Notes: generated by a model not told the origin, from the letters alone. Shown: positions 48,389 through 58,558, numbered from the stretch's first letter. The stretch is 64,000 bases of DNA from Acinetobacter sp. SFB (GCF_001647545.1 NZ_LSZH01000012.1:186001-250000); one strand, 5' to 3'. Translations and numbers: made by a program.

Positions 48389-48440
48389 TCAGAGTGCAAT
48401 TTTATAATAACTTAAAATTAAAATAGGAAAATTTATAAAA

Positions 48441-48944
48441 ATGAAAGATATATACGTACAATTTCGTGGGAAATATAAAGTTGACGGCGAATCCCGTGAT
48501 TCAGAACATAAAGATTGGCTAGAAGTGAACTCTTGGTCGCATAATATCCGCCAACCAAAATCTGCAACATCTTCAAGTGTTGGTGGCCATACTGCTGAAC
48601 GTGTTGAACATTCCGATATGCTGTTTATTAAAGATCTGGATGCAACCAGTCCAAAACTTTGGGAAGCTTGTTCAGCCGGTTATACCTTTGATGAAATTCA
48701 AATCGATTTTTATCGTGCCAATGGTGATAAACGTATTAAATATCTTCAAATAAAACTAAAACATGTTCTGGTATCAAGCGTAACGCCAAACGTAAATGAA
48801 GAAGGTGTCCCTACTGAATCATTCGGTTTGAAATATGCAGCGGTAGAGTGGACTTATAACCAACAAGATATTAACGGCACACAAAAAGGTGCTGTAACCA
48901 AGAAATGGTCACTTTCAAATAATACAGCATCTTACGCTGCATAA
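48441..48944 (+). CDS. hcp: T6SS inner-tube protein Hcp
   Basis: This 167-residue protein has the Hcp fold: DIYVQFRGKYKVDGESRDSE at the start, then SWSHNIRQPKSATSSSVGGH, then DLDATSPKLWEACSAGYTF. Hcp hexamers stack into the tube that carries effectors and is a secreted marker of an active T6SS. AGGAAAATT precedes the ATG. Confidence 0.96.
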   Translation: MKDIYVQFRGKYKVDGESRDSEHKDWLEVNSWSHNIRQPKSATSSSVGGHTAERVEHSDMLFIKDLDATSPKLWEACSAGYTFDEIQIDFYRANGDKRIKYLQIKLKHVLVSSVTPNVNEEGVPTESFGLKYAAVEWTYNQQDINGTQKGAVTKKWSLSNNTASYAA

Positions 48945-49019
48945 TTTAATGATAAAAATAGTGGCTAACCTATGTTGGCCTCTATTTCTTTATCAATTAC
49001 ATGAATAAATAAGAAAAAT

Positions 49020-49496
49020 ATGAATCTAGATCAACTCTATCCATATGGTTTTAGAACAACGTTATTTGACCGTTTATTGCCTGAAACCGAGCAAAATTAT
49101 CAGGGAATAACGCTTCAACAACTACGGGAATCTGTTGCCTCTGATCTCGAGGATTTGCTTAATAGCCGCATGGCTAAATTGGATGATTTAATTGATGATT
49201 TTCCTTTAGCGAAACAATCTATTTTGCAATTTGGGATTATCGATTTTGTTGGTTTATCGACCGCTAATCCAGCAGATCGGGACAAAATTTGTCAATCGAT
49301 TGAGCAGTCTATTGCGGCTCATGAGCCCAGGTTAAGACAAATTAAAGTAGAGATGTTACTTGATGGTCATAATATGGGAGCTTTATGTTTAAGCATTCAA
49401 GCCTATTTAAATATTCATCCTATATTTGAACCGGTTATTTTTGATGCGTTATTAAAACCAACAACACAACAATATGTTATTTCTGCACGATCTTAA
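49020..49496 (+). CDS. tssE: T6SS baseplate protein TssE (gp25-like)
   Basis: This 158-residue protein has the gp25-like pattern: LRESVASDLEDLLNSR near 37-52, SILQFGIIDFVGLSTAN near 72, and then IEQSIAAHEPRLRQIKVEM. It is a wedge component of the baseplate. It lies 75 bases after hcp and 11 before tssF. Confidence 0.93.
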   Translation: MNLDQLYPYGFRTTLFDRLLPETEQNYQGITLQQLRESVASDLEDLLNSRMAKLDDLIDDFPLAKQSILQFGIIDFVGLSTANPADRDKICQSIEQSIAAHEPRLRQIKVEMLLDGHNMGALCLSIQAYLNIHPIFEPVIFDALLKPTTQQYVISARS

Positions 49497-49507
49497 GTGG
49501 GTTTTCT

Positions 49508-51319
49508 GTGATTGAAGAACTGTTACCTTATTATGAAAAGCAATTACAAGAATTTGGGCAACAATCGCGTGAATTCGCACAAAAATATCCAAAAATTGCT
49601 CAGCGCTTATCGCTCAATCAGGAACAAATTGATGATCCGCATATTGAGCGTTTGATTCAGGCTTTTTCATTGGTTGCTGCGCGTATTGATAAAAAACTGG
49701 CGGACAGTTATGACATTTTTACCCGTTCATTATTCGAGGTGATGTTTCCTCAATACCTTAAACCTTTCCCTGCATGTTCAGTGGTGAGTTTTGAGGATAT
49801 CAGCAAGGTCAAACAACTGACTGAAGCACATGAAATTCCTAAATCTACCCCATTAAAGTCGCGTAGTTTTAAAGGTGTGCAGTGTGAATTTACCACAACA
49901 AGGTTAGTTAGATTACTGCCTATTTCATTGAATCATTTAAACTTTAAGACTAGTCCAAGTGCGCATATGCATTTAAATCAAAATGCGACCTTGAGTTTCA
50001 ATTTTGAAATTTTCAATCAAAGTACAAAACAGTTAATGAATGAAAAATTACCGATTTATTTGGATGCAATTTCTAATTTTCCATTACAGGTTTTAGATAA
50101 CATATTCAATAAAAGTACTGGATTTTCATTAAAAATAGGAAATGAGTTTATTGAAATCAGCAATCCATTTGAAGTGGTGGGTTTTGATGAAACAGAAAGT
50201 TTATTACCTGTCGATCAGCATACTCATCATGCTTATCGTTTGTTGATGGAATATTTCTGCTTTCCTGAAAAATTTAACTATATTAATCTGGATTTAAATT
50301 TCTTAAAGCATTTACCCGCTGAGCAAAACGAATTTGAAGTACGGATTCATTTAAAGTTAAATCTGAATGATCAGGCCTGTATTCGAAATTATACTGAATT
50401 AAATGTCGCTAACTTTAAATTGTTTTCAGTGCCAGTGGTGAATCTATTTAATAAGCAAGCAGAACCCCAGAAAATCAATCATAAACAACTGGAATATTCC
50501 TTGGTGACAGATGCTCATCATCCCGAATTCTATCAAGTTTATTCAATCCTTGAGATGAATATGATTCGGGAAAAAAGTAGTCAAGATCAGAGCACTTTTC
50601 CTGTTTTTCCATTTTTCGCCATGAGCCATTATCATCAGGATGATGCTCAATTTTTCTATAGTCTCAGTCCAACTAAATTACAAAATAAATCTATTGGAAC
50701 AGGCTATTCTATTATTTCAAAACACTTATCGCCATATAACACAAAGTCTGACTTTATCAGTACTAAATTATTGTGTTGCAATCGAGATTTGCCGCATGAG
50801 GCTTTAAGTCAGGTCAATAATGTCCTGACTTTGAATGATAGTAACTTGACACGGCGCGCACTTGTATTAAAGCGACCCAGTAAGCCCTATTATTTTGAGC
50901 AAAATAAAAAAGAACAGTGGCGCATTATTTCTCATCTTTCTTTAAACACATTGTCATTCATGAAAGGCGATGCGATTAGTCATATGAAGGAACTTTTGGA
51001 GTTGTATAATTTACCTCAGTTAAAAGAAAATCATCTGATGATTGATTCCATTAAAAATATTGATTTTTCTTTAACGCAAAAACTCATTCAAGCTAAGCCA
51101 TTTCCTTTATTTGTTCGGGGTATCAAAGTCAATTTGGCCATTGATGCACAAGTTTTTAGAGGGCATAGCCTATATATATTTACTCAGCTTTTAAGTCATG
51201 TTTTTAATTTAAAAGTTCAGATGAATAGTTATGTAGATGTCATTATCAGTGATTCAAATAACCAGCAGGAGTTATACCAATGCGTGCAGCAGAACGTTGG
51301 TGGCAAGAAGCTTCTGTAA
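49508..51319 (+). CDS. tssF: T6SS baseplate protein TssF
   Basis: This 603-residue protein starts at GTG 49508. Its opening is canonical: LLPYYEKQLQEFGQQSREFA, then RLIQAFSLVAARIDKKLAD, then LFEVMFPQYLKPFPACSV. TssF with TssG and TssE forms the baseplate wedge. It overlaps tssG by 40 bases, which fits translational coupling. Confidence 0.94.
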   Translation: MIEELLPYYEKQLQEFGQQSREFAQKYPKIAQRLSLNQEQIDDPHIERLIQAFSLVAARIDKKLADSYDIFTRSLFEVMFPQYLKPFPACSVVSFEDISKVKQLTEAHEIPKSTPLKSRSFKGVQCEFTTTRLVRLLPISLNHLNFKTSPSAHMHLNQNATLSFNFEIFNQSTKQLMNEKLPIYLDAISNFPLQVLDNIFNKSTGFSLKIGNEFIEISNPFEVVGFDETESLLPVDQHTHHAYRLLMEYFCFPEKFNYINLDLNFLKHLPAEQNEFEVRIHLKLNLNDQACIRNYTELNVANFKLFSVPVVNLFNKQAEPQKINHKQLEYSLVTDAHHPEFYQVYSILEMNMIREKSSQDQSTFPVFPFFAMSHYHQDDAQFFYSLSPTKLQNKSIGTGYSIISKHLSPYNTKSDFISTKLLCCNRDLPHEALSQVNNVLTLNDSNLTRRALVLKRPSKPYYFEQNKKEQWRIISHLSLNTLSFMKGDAISHMKELLELYNLPQLKENHLMIDSIKNIDFSLTQKLIQAKPFPLFVRGIKVNLAIDAQVFRGHSLYIFTQLLSHVFNLKVQMNSYVDVIISDSNNQQELYQCVQQNVGGKKLL

Positions 51320-52275
51320 TTGATGATCTGATGACCACACCTACAGCTTATGAGTTTATTCAGGCGATACGTTTGTTGCGACACGAGCCTGATTCATTCA
51401 AAACTCAGTATTGGGCGAATGACTTTAAATTTCACAGTTCTTTAAATCTTAATTTTCCGGTTTCTGAAATTGAAACCTTAAAGCTAGAGAATAAATATAT
51501 TCATTTTACCAACCTGATTGTCGGCTTAACCGGTATGCAAGGAGCTTTACCTTATACCTATAGTCATAAAATTAAACACGGTAGTCGTCAGCAGAAAGTA
51601 GAAACTATTAACTTTCTGGGTTTGTTCAATCATAAGCTCACAGCACAATATGTAGATGCAAGCTTAACCTATCATTTGCCGGTACGTTATGAAATTGAAC
51701 AAGAAAATGATTATCTGGATATTCTGCATGCGTTAAATGGTTATGTCAGTTCACAACAAGATCAAGCTGAATTAGATGATTATTTCGCTGAATTTTCAGG
51801 TTTAATGCAGGGGCAAAATAATACGACTTATGCTTTAAGGACAATGCTGGAATGTATCTTTAAAAATGATTTTGACATTAAAGAATTTATCGAAGAAAAA
51901 TTTAAATTAACAGATGAACAAAAGACAACTTTAGGTGGCTTAAGCACAAGTTTATTAGGTGTGAATACCTTTTGTGGTGAAAATATTCGACAAATCGACG
52001 AGAAAATAGAAATCCAGATTGGCCCATTGTCCAAAACAGATTATCTGAGCTTTTTACCGCAGCAAAAAATGAGTGAAAAACTAAAAAAAATCCTCACTAT
52101 CTGGTGTAGTCCAAGCTTAATGGTAGATTTACGTTTAATGCTAAAAAAAGAAGATATACAACCTCTTTGCTTAAATTCTAGCTCACAGTTTGGCTTGGCA
52201 CAGGGGGCATTTTTAATGCCTAAACTTGCTGAATATAATTCAGAAACCTGTTATGCATTATTGAGAGATATATAA
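51280..52275 (+). CDS. tssG: T6SS baseplate protein TssG
   Basis: This 331-residue protein begins MRAAERWWQEASVIDDLM and has TAYEFIQAIRLLRHEPD near 27, which is the family's FEFFQAVRLL motif, and LTGMQGALPYTYS near 85. It interlocks with TssF in the wedge. Its stop overlaps the asaB start by one base (TAATG). Confidence 0.93.
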   Translation: MRAAERWWQEASVIDDLMTTPTAYEFIQAIRLLRHEPDSFKTQYWANDFKFHSSLNLNFPVSEIETLKLENKYIHFTNLIVGLTGMQGALPYTYSHKIKHGSRQQKVETINFLGLFNHKLTAQYVDASLTYHLPVRYEIEQENDYLDILHALNGYVSSQQDQAELDDYFAEFSGLMQGQNNTTYALRTMLECIFKNDFDIKEFIEEKFKLTDEQKTTLGGLSTSLLGVNTFCGENIRQIDEKIEIQIGPLSKTDYLSFLPQQKMSEKLKKILTIWCSPSLMVDLRLMLKKEDIQPLCLNSSSQFGLAQGAFLMPKLAEYNSETCYALLRDI

Positions 52276-53708
52276 TGATTAAACTCATTCTGGGAACGTT
52301 TACCAGTATTTTTCTAATGGTCAGCATAGCGATTATTTATTATTGGCGTGACATCCAATACGATCCATCTAGTATGGATTTATTGTCATATTTCATTGTT
52401 ATACCTTTAGTTTTGTCTTTAATTCTGCTTTCGCCATATTTAATTTATCAAGCTTACCATGCATATAAAAAGCGTAAACTGCAACGAAAAACAGCTTTAT
52501 TAGAACAACCGAATGAAAAAACACCAGAAACGAATAAGAAATTTGAAGAGTTTAAATTTCTGAATTTAAACATTTTTTCATCAAACGTATTTAGTTCATT
52601 TGGTGAAAATGAAAGTATTATTGATGCATTAAAAAAATTTAGAAGTCCTGAATTGGATCAGCACTTAACCGATGGTTATGGCTTACCAGTTTTGTCGTAC
52701 AGAATTAAGTACTTGGATGATGTGATGGCACAACAAGACGATGATTCAGATATAAAAGAGAAGCAGGGGCGCTTGCAACGAATCCAAGCCCTAATTCAAT
52801 ATCAGTTAGAGCAGCAGAGTGAAATTCTATCGCAGTTGGCAGCACACTTAAAACAGTCTGCATTTTTCTATGATAGTGAACTGGCATACCAGTATCGCAT
52901 GCATCCTGCATGGATTGACCCAGATTATCAAGCACATCATGAAGATGACCGATACTTTCAGGTTGAACCAGTACCACGTCTAAATCGACTGAATATTCAT
53001 ATTTTATTATCAGACAACGTATTGCATGTTTGGGATGAGCATTTCAGTCAAGAAATACTGCTCAATTTTGTGCAGTCATTAGGTATCATTTCGCAGCAAA
53101 TACATATCCAACATCATTTTATTGGTCAGCGAAGTTCCTATAAATACTGGCTGAATTTACTCAGTCAAATATCAACACAATCACATGAAGTTTCATTGGT
53201 AATCAATGTAGATTCTGAAATTGATCAAGAAGTGCTGGATGACAAAATGTGGTTGTCTAATGATTATTTGGCAGCAGAATTTGCATCTAGCTGGTGCGTA
53301 GCGGCTCATGACGTAAATATTAATCAGCTTCATGTCATCAAGTCACTTAAAATTGCACTGAATGTCCACGATCTAGCGAATTGTCTAAAGGAAACTGTGC
53401 CTAATTACACTGAACAGATCCAGCAGGAACAGCCTTTTGTAGTGATTTTAGATGATGCAACTGATATCAACGTGATTAAAAATACCAACGAAATTTTTGT
53501 ACCGACTTTAATAGGAACACATCATTCTTTATATATAAAACAAAGTCTGGGTCATACACAAACCCTCTCAAAAATTTTTGGATTTATGCTGGGCGTGCAT
53601 TTTCCAGAGGAACTTACAGCAATGATCTACAGTACGGATCAAGCTTTCACCCATGCTTTTTTTCAAACGGTTGCTGAATCAAATCAGTTCGAAAAACAGG
53701 TCATTTAA
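52275..53708 (+). CDS. asaB: AsaB-like Acinetobacter T6SS membrane protein
   Basis: This 477-residue protein has two N-terminal membrane helices (about residues 3-22 and 36-62), then a basic stretch (AYHAYKKRKLQRKTAL) and a large soluble part of unknown fold. By position between tssG and tssM it matches the Acinetobacter accessory gene asaB. It has no Walker motif, so it is not a second TssM. The role is not established to my knowledge. Confidence 0.8.
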   Translation: MIKLILGTFTSIFLMVSIAIIYYWRDIQYDPSSMDLLSYFIVIPLVLSLILLSPYLIYQAYHAYKKRKLQRKTALLEQPNEKTPETNKKFEEFKFLNLNIFSSNVFSSFGENESIIDALKKFRSPELDQHLTDGYGLPVLSYRIKYLDDVMAQQDDDSDIKEKQGRLQRIQALIQYQLEQQSEILSQLAAHLKQSAFFYDSELAYQYRMHPAWIDPDYQAHHEDDRYFQVEPVPRLNRLNIHILLSDNVLHVWDEHFSQEILLNFVQSLGIISQQIHIQHHFIGQRSSYKYWLNLLSQISTQSHEVSLVINVDSEIDQEVLDDKMWLSNDYLAAEFASSWCVAAHDVNINQLHVIKSLKIALNVHDLANCLKETVPNYTEQIQQEQPFVVILDDATDINVIKNTNEIFVPTLIGTHHSLYIKQSLGHTQTLSKIFGFMLGVHFPEELTAMIYSTDQAFTHAFFQTVAESNQFEKQVI

Positions 53709-53744
53709 ATATTAATAAAAATTAAAATAATAACGAGAATCCGC

Positions 53745-56700
53745 ATGTTTTATACCATTCTAGGTTATGTTTGGCAGTATATAACCCATCCTAAAGCCAT
53801 CATAGCACTATCATTTTTAGTGGCATTGATTTCTTCATATAATGTCATTCCCCGAAATATTTTTTGGGCGTTGCTGGCAGCCTATGTTTTGGCACTCATC
53901 GGCTATGGCATATATTGGCTGATTCAAAAATATCGTTATGCTCAACAAGGAGAATTCTTTGCTGAAGCCATTCAACAGGATACCCAAGCTGAATATGGCA
54001 AACAGAAAAATAAAGATGAATTACTGCTGATCAATCAGCAAATGAAGGAATCGATCCAGTTGATTCGTAAGTCAAAGCTGGGAGACAAGAAGGGCAATGC
54101 AGCTTTATATGAATTACCTTGGTATATGGTAATTGGTAATCCGGCGGCAGGTAAAAGTTCGGCAATTTATCATTCAGGGCTGAAATTCCCCTTTGAAACC
54201 TCACATCAAAAAATGGTTTCATCTGGCTTAAGTGGGACACAAAACTGTAACTGGTTTTTCTCAACGCAAGGGCTGTTACTCGATACGGCGGGGCGTTATT
54301 CGGTTTATGCTGAAGATCATTCTGAATGGGTAGGCTTTTTGAGTTTATTAAAGAAAAGTCGCTCTAAGGCACCGATTAACGGATTGATCGTAATAGTGAG
54401 TATTGCAGAGCTAATAAGCCAAAGTCCTGAAAAATCAATCAAACTGGCTAAAAATTTAAGAGCACGGATTCAAGATTTAACTGAACGTTTAGAAGTTTTT
54501 GCACCGGTATATTTAGTATTTTCAAAAATGGATTTGATTGCAGGATTTACCGAGTTTTTTGAATGTTATGAAGTCAATGAATTTGATCAGGTATGGGGTG
54601 CAACCTTAAAGTATGAATTGAATTCTGCAAATAATGCGGTTGAGCTTTTTGAGCAACACTATTCTGTTTTATATGATGGTTTAAAAGGACTGAGTACCAC
54701 GCATCTCAGTCGTCGTCATGCGCAAAATATCTCACCGAGTGTAATGACATTTCCTTTGGAGTTTAAGAGCCTAAAACCCGTCCTAAAAACTTTTATTGGC
54801 ACTTTATTTGAAGAAAATCCCTACCAGTTTAAACCGGTCTTCCGTGGCTTTTATTTCACCAGTGCTTTGCAAAAAGGCGTGATTGAAAGTCCAATGACCG
54901 AACAGCTAGCACAGGATTTTAATTTATCTAAAAGCGCAAATAGGGAAAAGGGCATACCGAACAATTCGATTGCCCAAAATCATGGTTACTTTCTGAAAGG
55001 TTTATTTTCGGAGGTGATTTTGAAAGACAAGAATCTGGTTAAACAGCATATTAATCCAGGACGTAAGAAACAGCGTTACCTTGCATTTATTGCCGTGTTA
55101 TTGGGTGTGTCTATTATTCTCAGCTTATGGGTATGGTCATATCGTAATAATCAACAGCTGATTGCTGATGTACAAGCAGATTTAGACAAAGTCGTACAAT
55201 TAGAAAAACAATCGGGACAAGAGCTATTCACCCAATTGAACGCTTTGTTGATTTTACAAGATCGCTTGCAACAACTGGATCAGTTTGATCAAGATCGACC
55301 CATTAAATTTGGCTTTGGTTTGTATCAAGGCCAAGAACTGCGCAACAAGCTAAAAGCGGAATATTTAAAAGGTGTGAAGCAAATTGTTTTACAGCCGACC
55401 CAGCAAAATATTGTCCAGTATTTACAACGGGTAAAAAGCAACGAAACGACTTTAAAGGCCAATCATGTCAATGGGAAAATAAAACAAATTGCTAAAAATC
55501 AACAATATTTAGAGTCATCTGAAACCAATCCTCAAGATGCTTATAATGCATTAAAAGCCTATTTAATGATGAGCAATCCGCGATATATGGATGCAAGTCA
55601 TTTAAGTGATCAAGTCACACGTTTCTGGCGCTCGTGGTTAGATTCCAATCAGGGTCAAATTCCGCGTGGAGAAATGATTCAAAAAGCGGAGCAAATTTTA
55701 TCCTACAGCATGACCCTAACGAATGAGCAAACATTTCCTGTTCTTGAATCGGATCCCTTGGTGGTTGATCAAGCTCGCCAAGTTTTATTGTCCGTGATTC
55801 GTGGTATGCCTGCACGTGATCGTGTCTATAACGAAATTAAAATGCGTGCAGCAGTTCGTTATCCCGCTATTACTGTGAAGCAGTTGATGAATACAGATAG
55901 CCAAAATACAGTACTAGGCAGTTATGCATTACCGGGCATATTTACCTATAAAGCATGGTCGGATTATATAGAAAAAGCGATTGATGACGCAGCAAACCGG
56001 CCAACAGAGAGTAAGGATTGGGTGTTAAACAGCACACAGTCGGATGACCTGACTTTTAGTGGAAGTCCGAATCAGATTCGCCAGCAGTTAACTGCATTAT
56101 ATAAAGAGCAATATATTGCTGAATGGCGTAAATTCCTGAACGGCATTCACTATGCTAAAAACAATGATTTTAAACAACAAGCTAAAAATATTGAAATATT
56201 GGGTGAGCCTGAAAATTCACCCATTCGTATTCTTGTGAATCATATTGCCGAAGAAACCAGTTGGGACAATCCAATTGTGCAAGCAGAACTCGCTGCACTA
56301 CAAACAGGTTTTTTGACTTGGTTTAAAGATAAATTTTTAAAGAAAGATCAAGCTAAAAGTACACAACAGGCATTGAATCAAGGGCATGGCGTAATTTCAA
56401 AAGAATTCCAAGTATTTTATAAAATTGTGCGTAAGCGTGATGATCAGCAAAACAAATCACTTTTGGATGAATACATGCAATCACTTGCCCAAGTTCGTAG
56501 CAAGTTTAATGATCTAAAAAGTGCAGGGGATATTGGTCCTTTTGCCATGAATTTGGTCAAAAAAACCATTAATGATCAAAATTCAGTCTTTAACAGTACC
56601 CAAAAAATTATTGATGAAAAAATGTCCACTGGACTAAATGAACAGGATCAACAAGTTTTGCAAAAATTATTGATGCGTCCATTATCACAGTCATTTGAGA

Positions 56701-57566
56701 GTTTATTGATTCCTGCTCAGGATGAAATTAACAAGTTATGGATAATACAAGCCAGTCAACCATTTAAAGCAAATTTAAGTCAGAAATATCCGTTTAATTC
56801 TTCGGCAACATTACAAGCCACCAGTAATGAAATTAGCCAAATCTTTGGTGAAAATGGGAGTATTGCGCGCTTCGTGAAAGACAATCTGGATCCGTTGGTG
56901 ATCCGACGAGGTTATAGTTTAACGTCAAAAACATGGAAAGATTTAGGTGTCAGCTTAAACCCACAGTTTGTTATGAATTTTCATAGCTATGTTGCACCGA
57001 GTCATGGCATGGCGACAGGAGAGTTAAAATCAGTATCAACTGCAACGAATCAATCCAACTTTCAATTCTACCCACTTGAAAATGCGCAACTACTTTCTTA
57101 TACCATTGATATTGATGGTCAGAGAATGGTCTATGAAAATGGTATTCAGCAATGGGTGAATTTTGTCTGGCCAAATCAAGGTGCTATTGCTGGTGCACGT
57201 ATTACAGCTGTAGATCTGGAAGGGCAGACTCATACTATTTTTGATGAGCCGGGGGAATATGGAATTAACCGCTTAATTGATAGTGCGCAGCGCACTCAAC
57301 ATCAAGACAGTGGCAATTTTGAAATGATTTGGAAAAATCAACAAAATCCGAACTTGGCTGTGAAAGTGAACTTTCGCTTGATTAGTGGCAATTCAGGACA
57401 GATTGGTTCAAGTCGCGGTTATGCAGGCATGCAACTGGTTGATCAGGTGGTAAATCATAAGTCCGTGCATGTCGTTGCTGCGCAAGCAGCCCCCATATCT
57501 GTTGTTGTAGTCAAAGCCAATACAACATCTCCATCATCGGGCTTTAATGGAGCACACTATGAGTAA
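53745..57566 (+). CDS. tssM: T6SS membrane-complex protein TssM (IcmF-like)
   Basis: This 1273-residue protein has two N-terminal helices (about 15-60), a cytoplasmic GTPase-like domain with Walker A GNPAAGKSSA near residue 132 and LLDTAGRYSVY near 178, a third helix near 445-465, and a long periplasmic part. The periplasmic part ends with the TssM-C domain (KVNFRLISGNSGQIG and onward). It forms the envelope-spanning channel with TssL. The tail overlaps the 30-codon ORF at 57559. Confidence 0.95.
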   Translation: MFYTILGYVWQYITHPKAIIALSFLVALISSYNVIPRNIFWALLAAYVLALIGYGIYWLIQKYRYAQQGEFFAEAIQQDTQAEYGKQKNKDELLLINQQMKESIQLIRKSKLGDKKGNAALYELPWYMVIGNPAAGKSSAIYHSGLKFPFETSHQKMVSSGLSGTQNCNWFFSTQGLLLDTAGRYSVYAEDHSEWVGFLSLLKKSRSKAPINGLIVIVSIAELISQSPEKSIKLAKNLRARIQDLTERLEVFAPVYLVFSKMDLIAGFTEFFECYEVNEFDQVWGATLKYELNSANNAVELFEQHYSVLYDGLKGLSTTHLSRRHAQNISPSVMTFPLEFKSLKPVLKTFIGTLFEENPYQFKPVFRGFYFTSALQKGVIESPMTEQLAQDFNLSKSANREKGIPNNSIAQNHGYFLKGLFSEVILKDKNLVKQHINPGRKKQRYLAFIAVLLGVSIILSLWVWSYRNNQQLIADVQADLDKVVQLEKQSGQELFTQLNALLILQDRLQQLDQFDQDRPIKFGFGLYQGQELRNKLKAEYLKGVKQIVLQPTQQNIVQYLQRVKSNETTLKANHVNGKIKQIAKNQQYLESSETNPQDAYNALKAYLMMSNPRYMDASHLSDQVTRFWRSWLDSNQGQIPRGEMIQKAEQILSYSMTLTNEQTFPVLESDPLVVDQARQVLLSVIRGMPARDRVYNEIKMRAAVRYPAITVKQLMNTDSQNTVLGSYALPGIFTYKAWSDYIEKAIDDAANRPTESKDWVLNSTQSDDLTFSGSPNQIRQQLTALYKEQYIAEWRKFLNGIHYAKNNDFKQQAKNIEILGEPENSPIRILVNHIAEETSWDNPIVQAELAALQTGFLTWFKDKFLKKDQAKSTQQALNQGHGVISKEFQVFYKIVRKRDDQQNKSLLDEYMQSLAQVRSKFNDLKSAGDIGPFAMNLVKKTINDQNSVFNSTQKIIDEKMSTGLNEQDQQVLQKLLMRPLSQSFESLLIPAQDEINKLWIIQASQPFKANLSQKYPFNSSATLQATSNEISQIFGENGSIARFVKDNLDPLVIRRGYSLTSKTWKDLGVSLNPQFVMNFHSYVAPSHGMATGELKSVSTATNQSNFQFYPLENAQLLSYTIDIDGQRMVYENGIQQWVNFVWPNQGAIAGARITAVDLEGQTHTIFDEPGEYGINRLIDSAQRTQHQDSGNFEMIWKNQQNPNLAVKVNFRLISGNSGQIGSSRGYAGMQLVDQVVNHKSVHVVAAQAAPISVVVVKANTTSPSSGFNGAHYE

Positions 57567-57651
57567 TAAAAAATTAATCATTAAAAGTGAGCCTCAACTG
57601 ACTTTAAGCCAAAGTATGGAATTATTTAAAAAAACATTTACTAATGAATAA
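57559..57651 (+). CDS. 30-codon ORF between tssM and tagN
   Basis: An ATG at 57559 overlaps the tssM stop (ATGAGTAA) and the frame runs 30 codons to a TAA, 5 bases before tagN. The product is SNKKLIIKSEPQLTLSQSME followed by LFKKTFTNE. It may only serve to couple tssM and tagN translation, or be the remnant of a gene lost from this place. The overlap geometry argues that ribosomes pass through it. Confidence 0.4.
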   Translation: MSNKKLIIKSEPQLTLSQSMELFKKTFTNE

Positions 57652-57656
57652 AAATT

Positions 57657-58418
57657 ATGAAAAAACAAAGAATTATAAATATTTTTAAGGCTGCTTTCTT
57701 TATGTCCAGTGCTGCAGTCGTTGCTCATGCAGACCCGATTGTAATTGAAGGTGCTGTACCCAATGAAACGAGTAAACAAGCGATTTTAAATAAAATGCAT
57801 GCTGTTTATGGTTCTGATCAAGTGATTGATAAAATTAAAGTTCGTGCTGTATCTGCACCAAATGGTTGGAGTGATTCAGTTACTGAAGTCATTACACCAG
57901 ATTTAAAAAAAGTTAAACAAGGAAAATTAACTGTACATGGTACACAGATGGATTTGGCTGGGAAAATGTCAAATCAGAATGATATTCAGCCAATTTCATT
58001 AAATTTTCATAGCTTAGTTCAAGCACCGTATCGTTTGAATACGCGATTAACAGTAAATCACGCAGAACAGAAAATTATTGATCAGGCTTTAAAAAATCGA
58101 ATTATTGAGTTTGAATCTGGAAGTGCTGTATTAGCAGCTTCAGGGAGACAAATTTTAGATGAGATGGCGATCGTCTTAAATAAGGTTGGTGGCAAAAAAG
58201 TAAAGATTATTGGCCATACAGATAATTCAGGCGATTCAGGGAAAAATTTAACTTTGAGCCAACAACGTGCGACAGCAGTTAAGAATTACTTAATGGGAAA
58301 AAATATTCCTACAAATAGTTTAAGTGTTGAAGGTTTAGGTTCAACTAAACCAGTTGCTGATAATACAACAGTTGAAGGTCGTAAGAAAAACCGTCGAATT
58401 GAATTCGAAGTTTTATAA
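57657..58418 (+). CDS. tagN: TagN, exported OmpA-like peptidoglycan-binding protein of T6SS
   Basis: This 253-residue protein has a signal peptide (about 25 residues, ending VVAHA) and a C-terminal OmpA-like domain. The latter holds IEFESGSAVLAASGRQILDE, KIIGHTDNSGDSGKNLTLSQ and then QRATAVKNYL, plus GRKKNRRIEF with the peptidoglycan-binding Asp and Arg. It anchors the apparatus to the cell wall. It ends the plus block, and a terminator follows at 58430. Confidence 0.9.
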   Translation: MKKQRIINIFKAAFFMSSAAVVAHADPIVIEGAVPNETSKQAILNKMHAVYGSDQVIDKIKVRAVSAPNGWSDSVTEVITPDLKKVKQGKLTVHGTQMDLAGKMSNQNDIQPISLNFHSLVQAPYRLNTRLTVNHAEQKIIDQALKNRIIEFESGSAVLAASGRQILDEMAIVLNKVGGKKVKIIGHTDNSGDSGKNLTLSQQRATAVKNYLMGKNIPTNSLSVEGLGSTKPVADNTTVEGRKKNRRIEFEVL

Positions 58419-58429
58419 GTTATCTATAA

Positions 58430-58455
58430 AGAGTCACATAATTTTATGTGACTCT
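58430..58455 (+). terminator. Terminator of the T6SS plus block
   Basis: AGAGTCACATA pairs with TATGTGACTCT around ATTT. The next base begins the dif site. Confidence 0.8.
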
Positions 58456-58483
58456 ATTTCGTATAATGTATATTATGTTAAAT
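58456..58483 (+). other. dif: Chromosome dimer resolution site dif
   Basis: The XerC arm is ATTTCGTATAA (58456-58466), the centre TGTATA, and the XerD arm TTATGTTAAAT (58473-58483). The last 21 of 28 bases equal those of E. coli dif. XerC and XerD act here with FtsK to resolve chromosome dimers, so this is probably the terminus of replication. A second dif-like site lies inverted 75 bases away. Confidence 0.9.
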
Positions 58484-58558
58484 AGAATATCCAAGACTGT
58501 GGTCTATACACAACCTTAGTTGTAGCCACAGCGCCAGATCGTGAATCTGGAGTAAGCT
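58484..58558. other. Structured 75-base interval between inverted dif-like sites
   Basis: The interval has two hairpins. The first pairs CTGTGG with CCACAG, with inner ACAAC and GTTGT. The second pairs CCAGAT with ATCTGG around CGTGA. Together with the flanking inverted sites this single strand can fold into a cross-like structure. No ORF is present. Confidence 0.7.

Noticed and set aside
57559-57651. N-terminus of TagF
   Set aside because: The 30 residues do not resemble the known TagF opening, so I keep the ORF unnamed.
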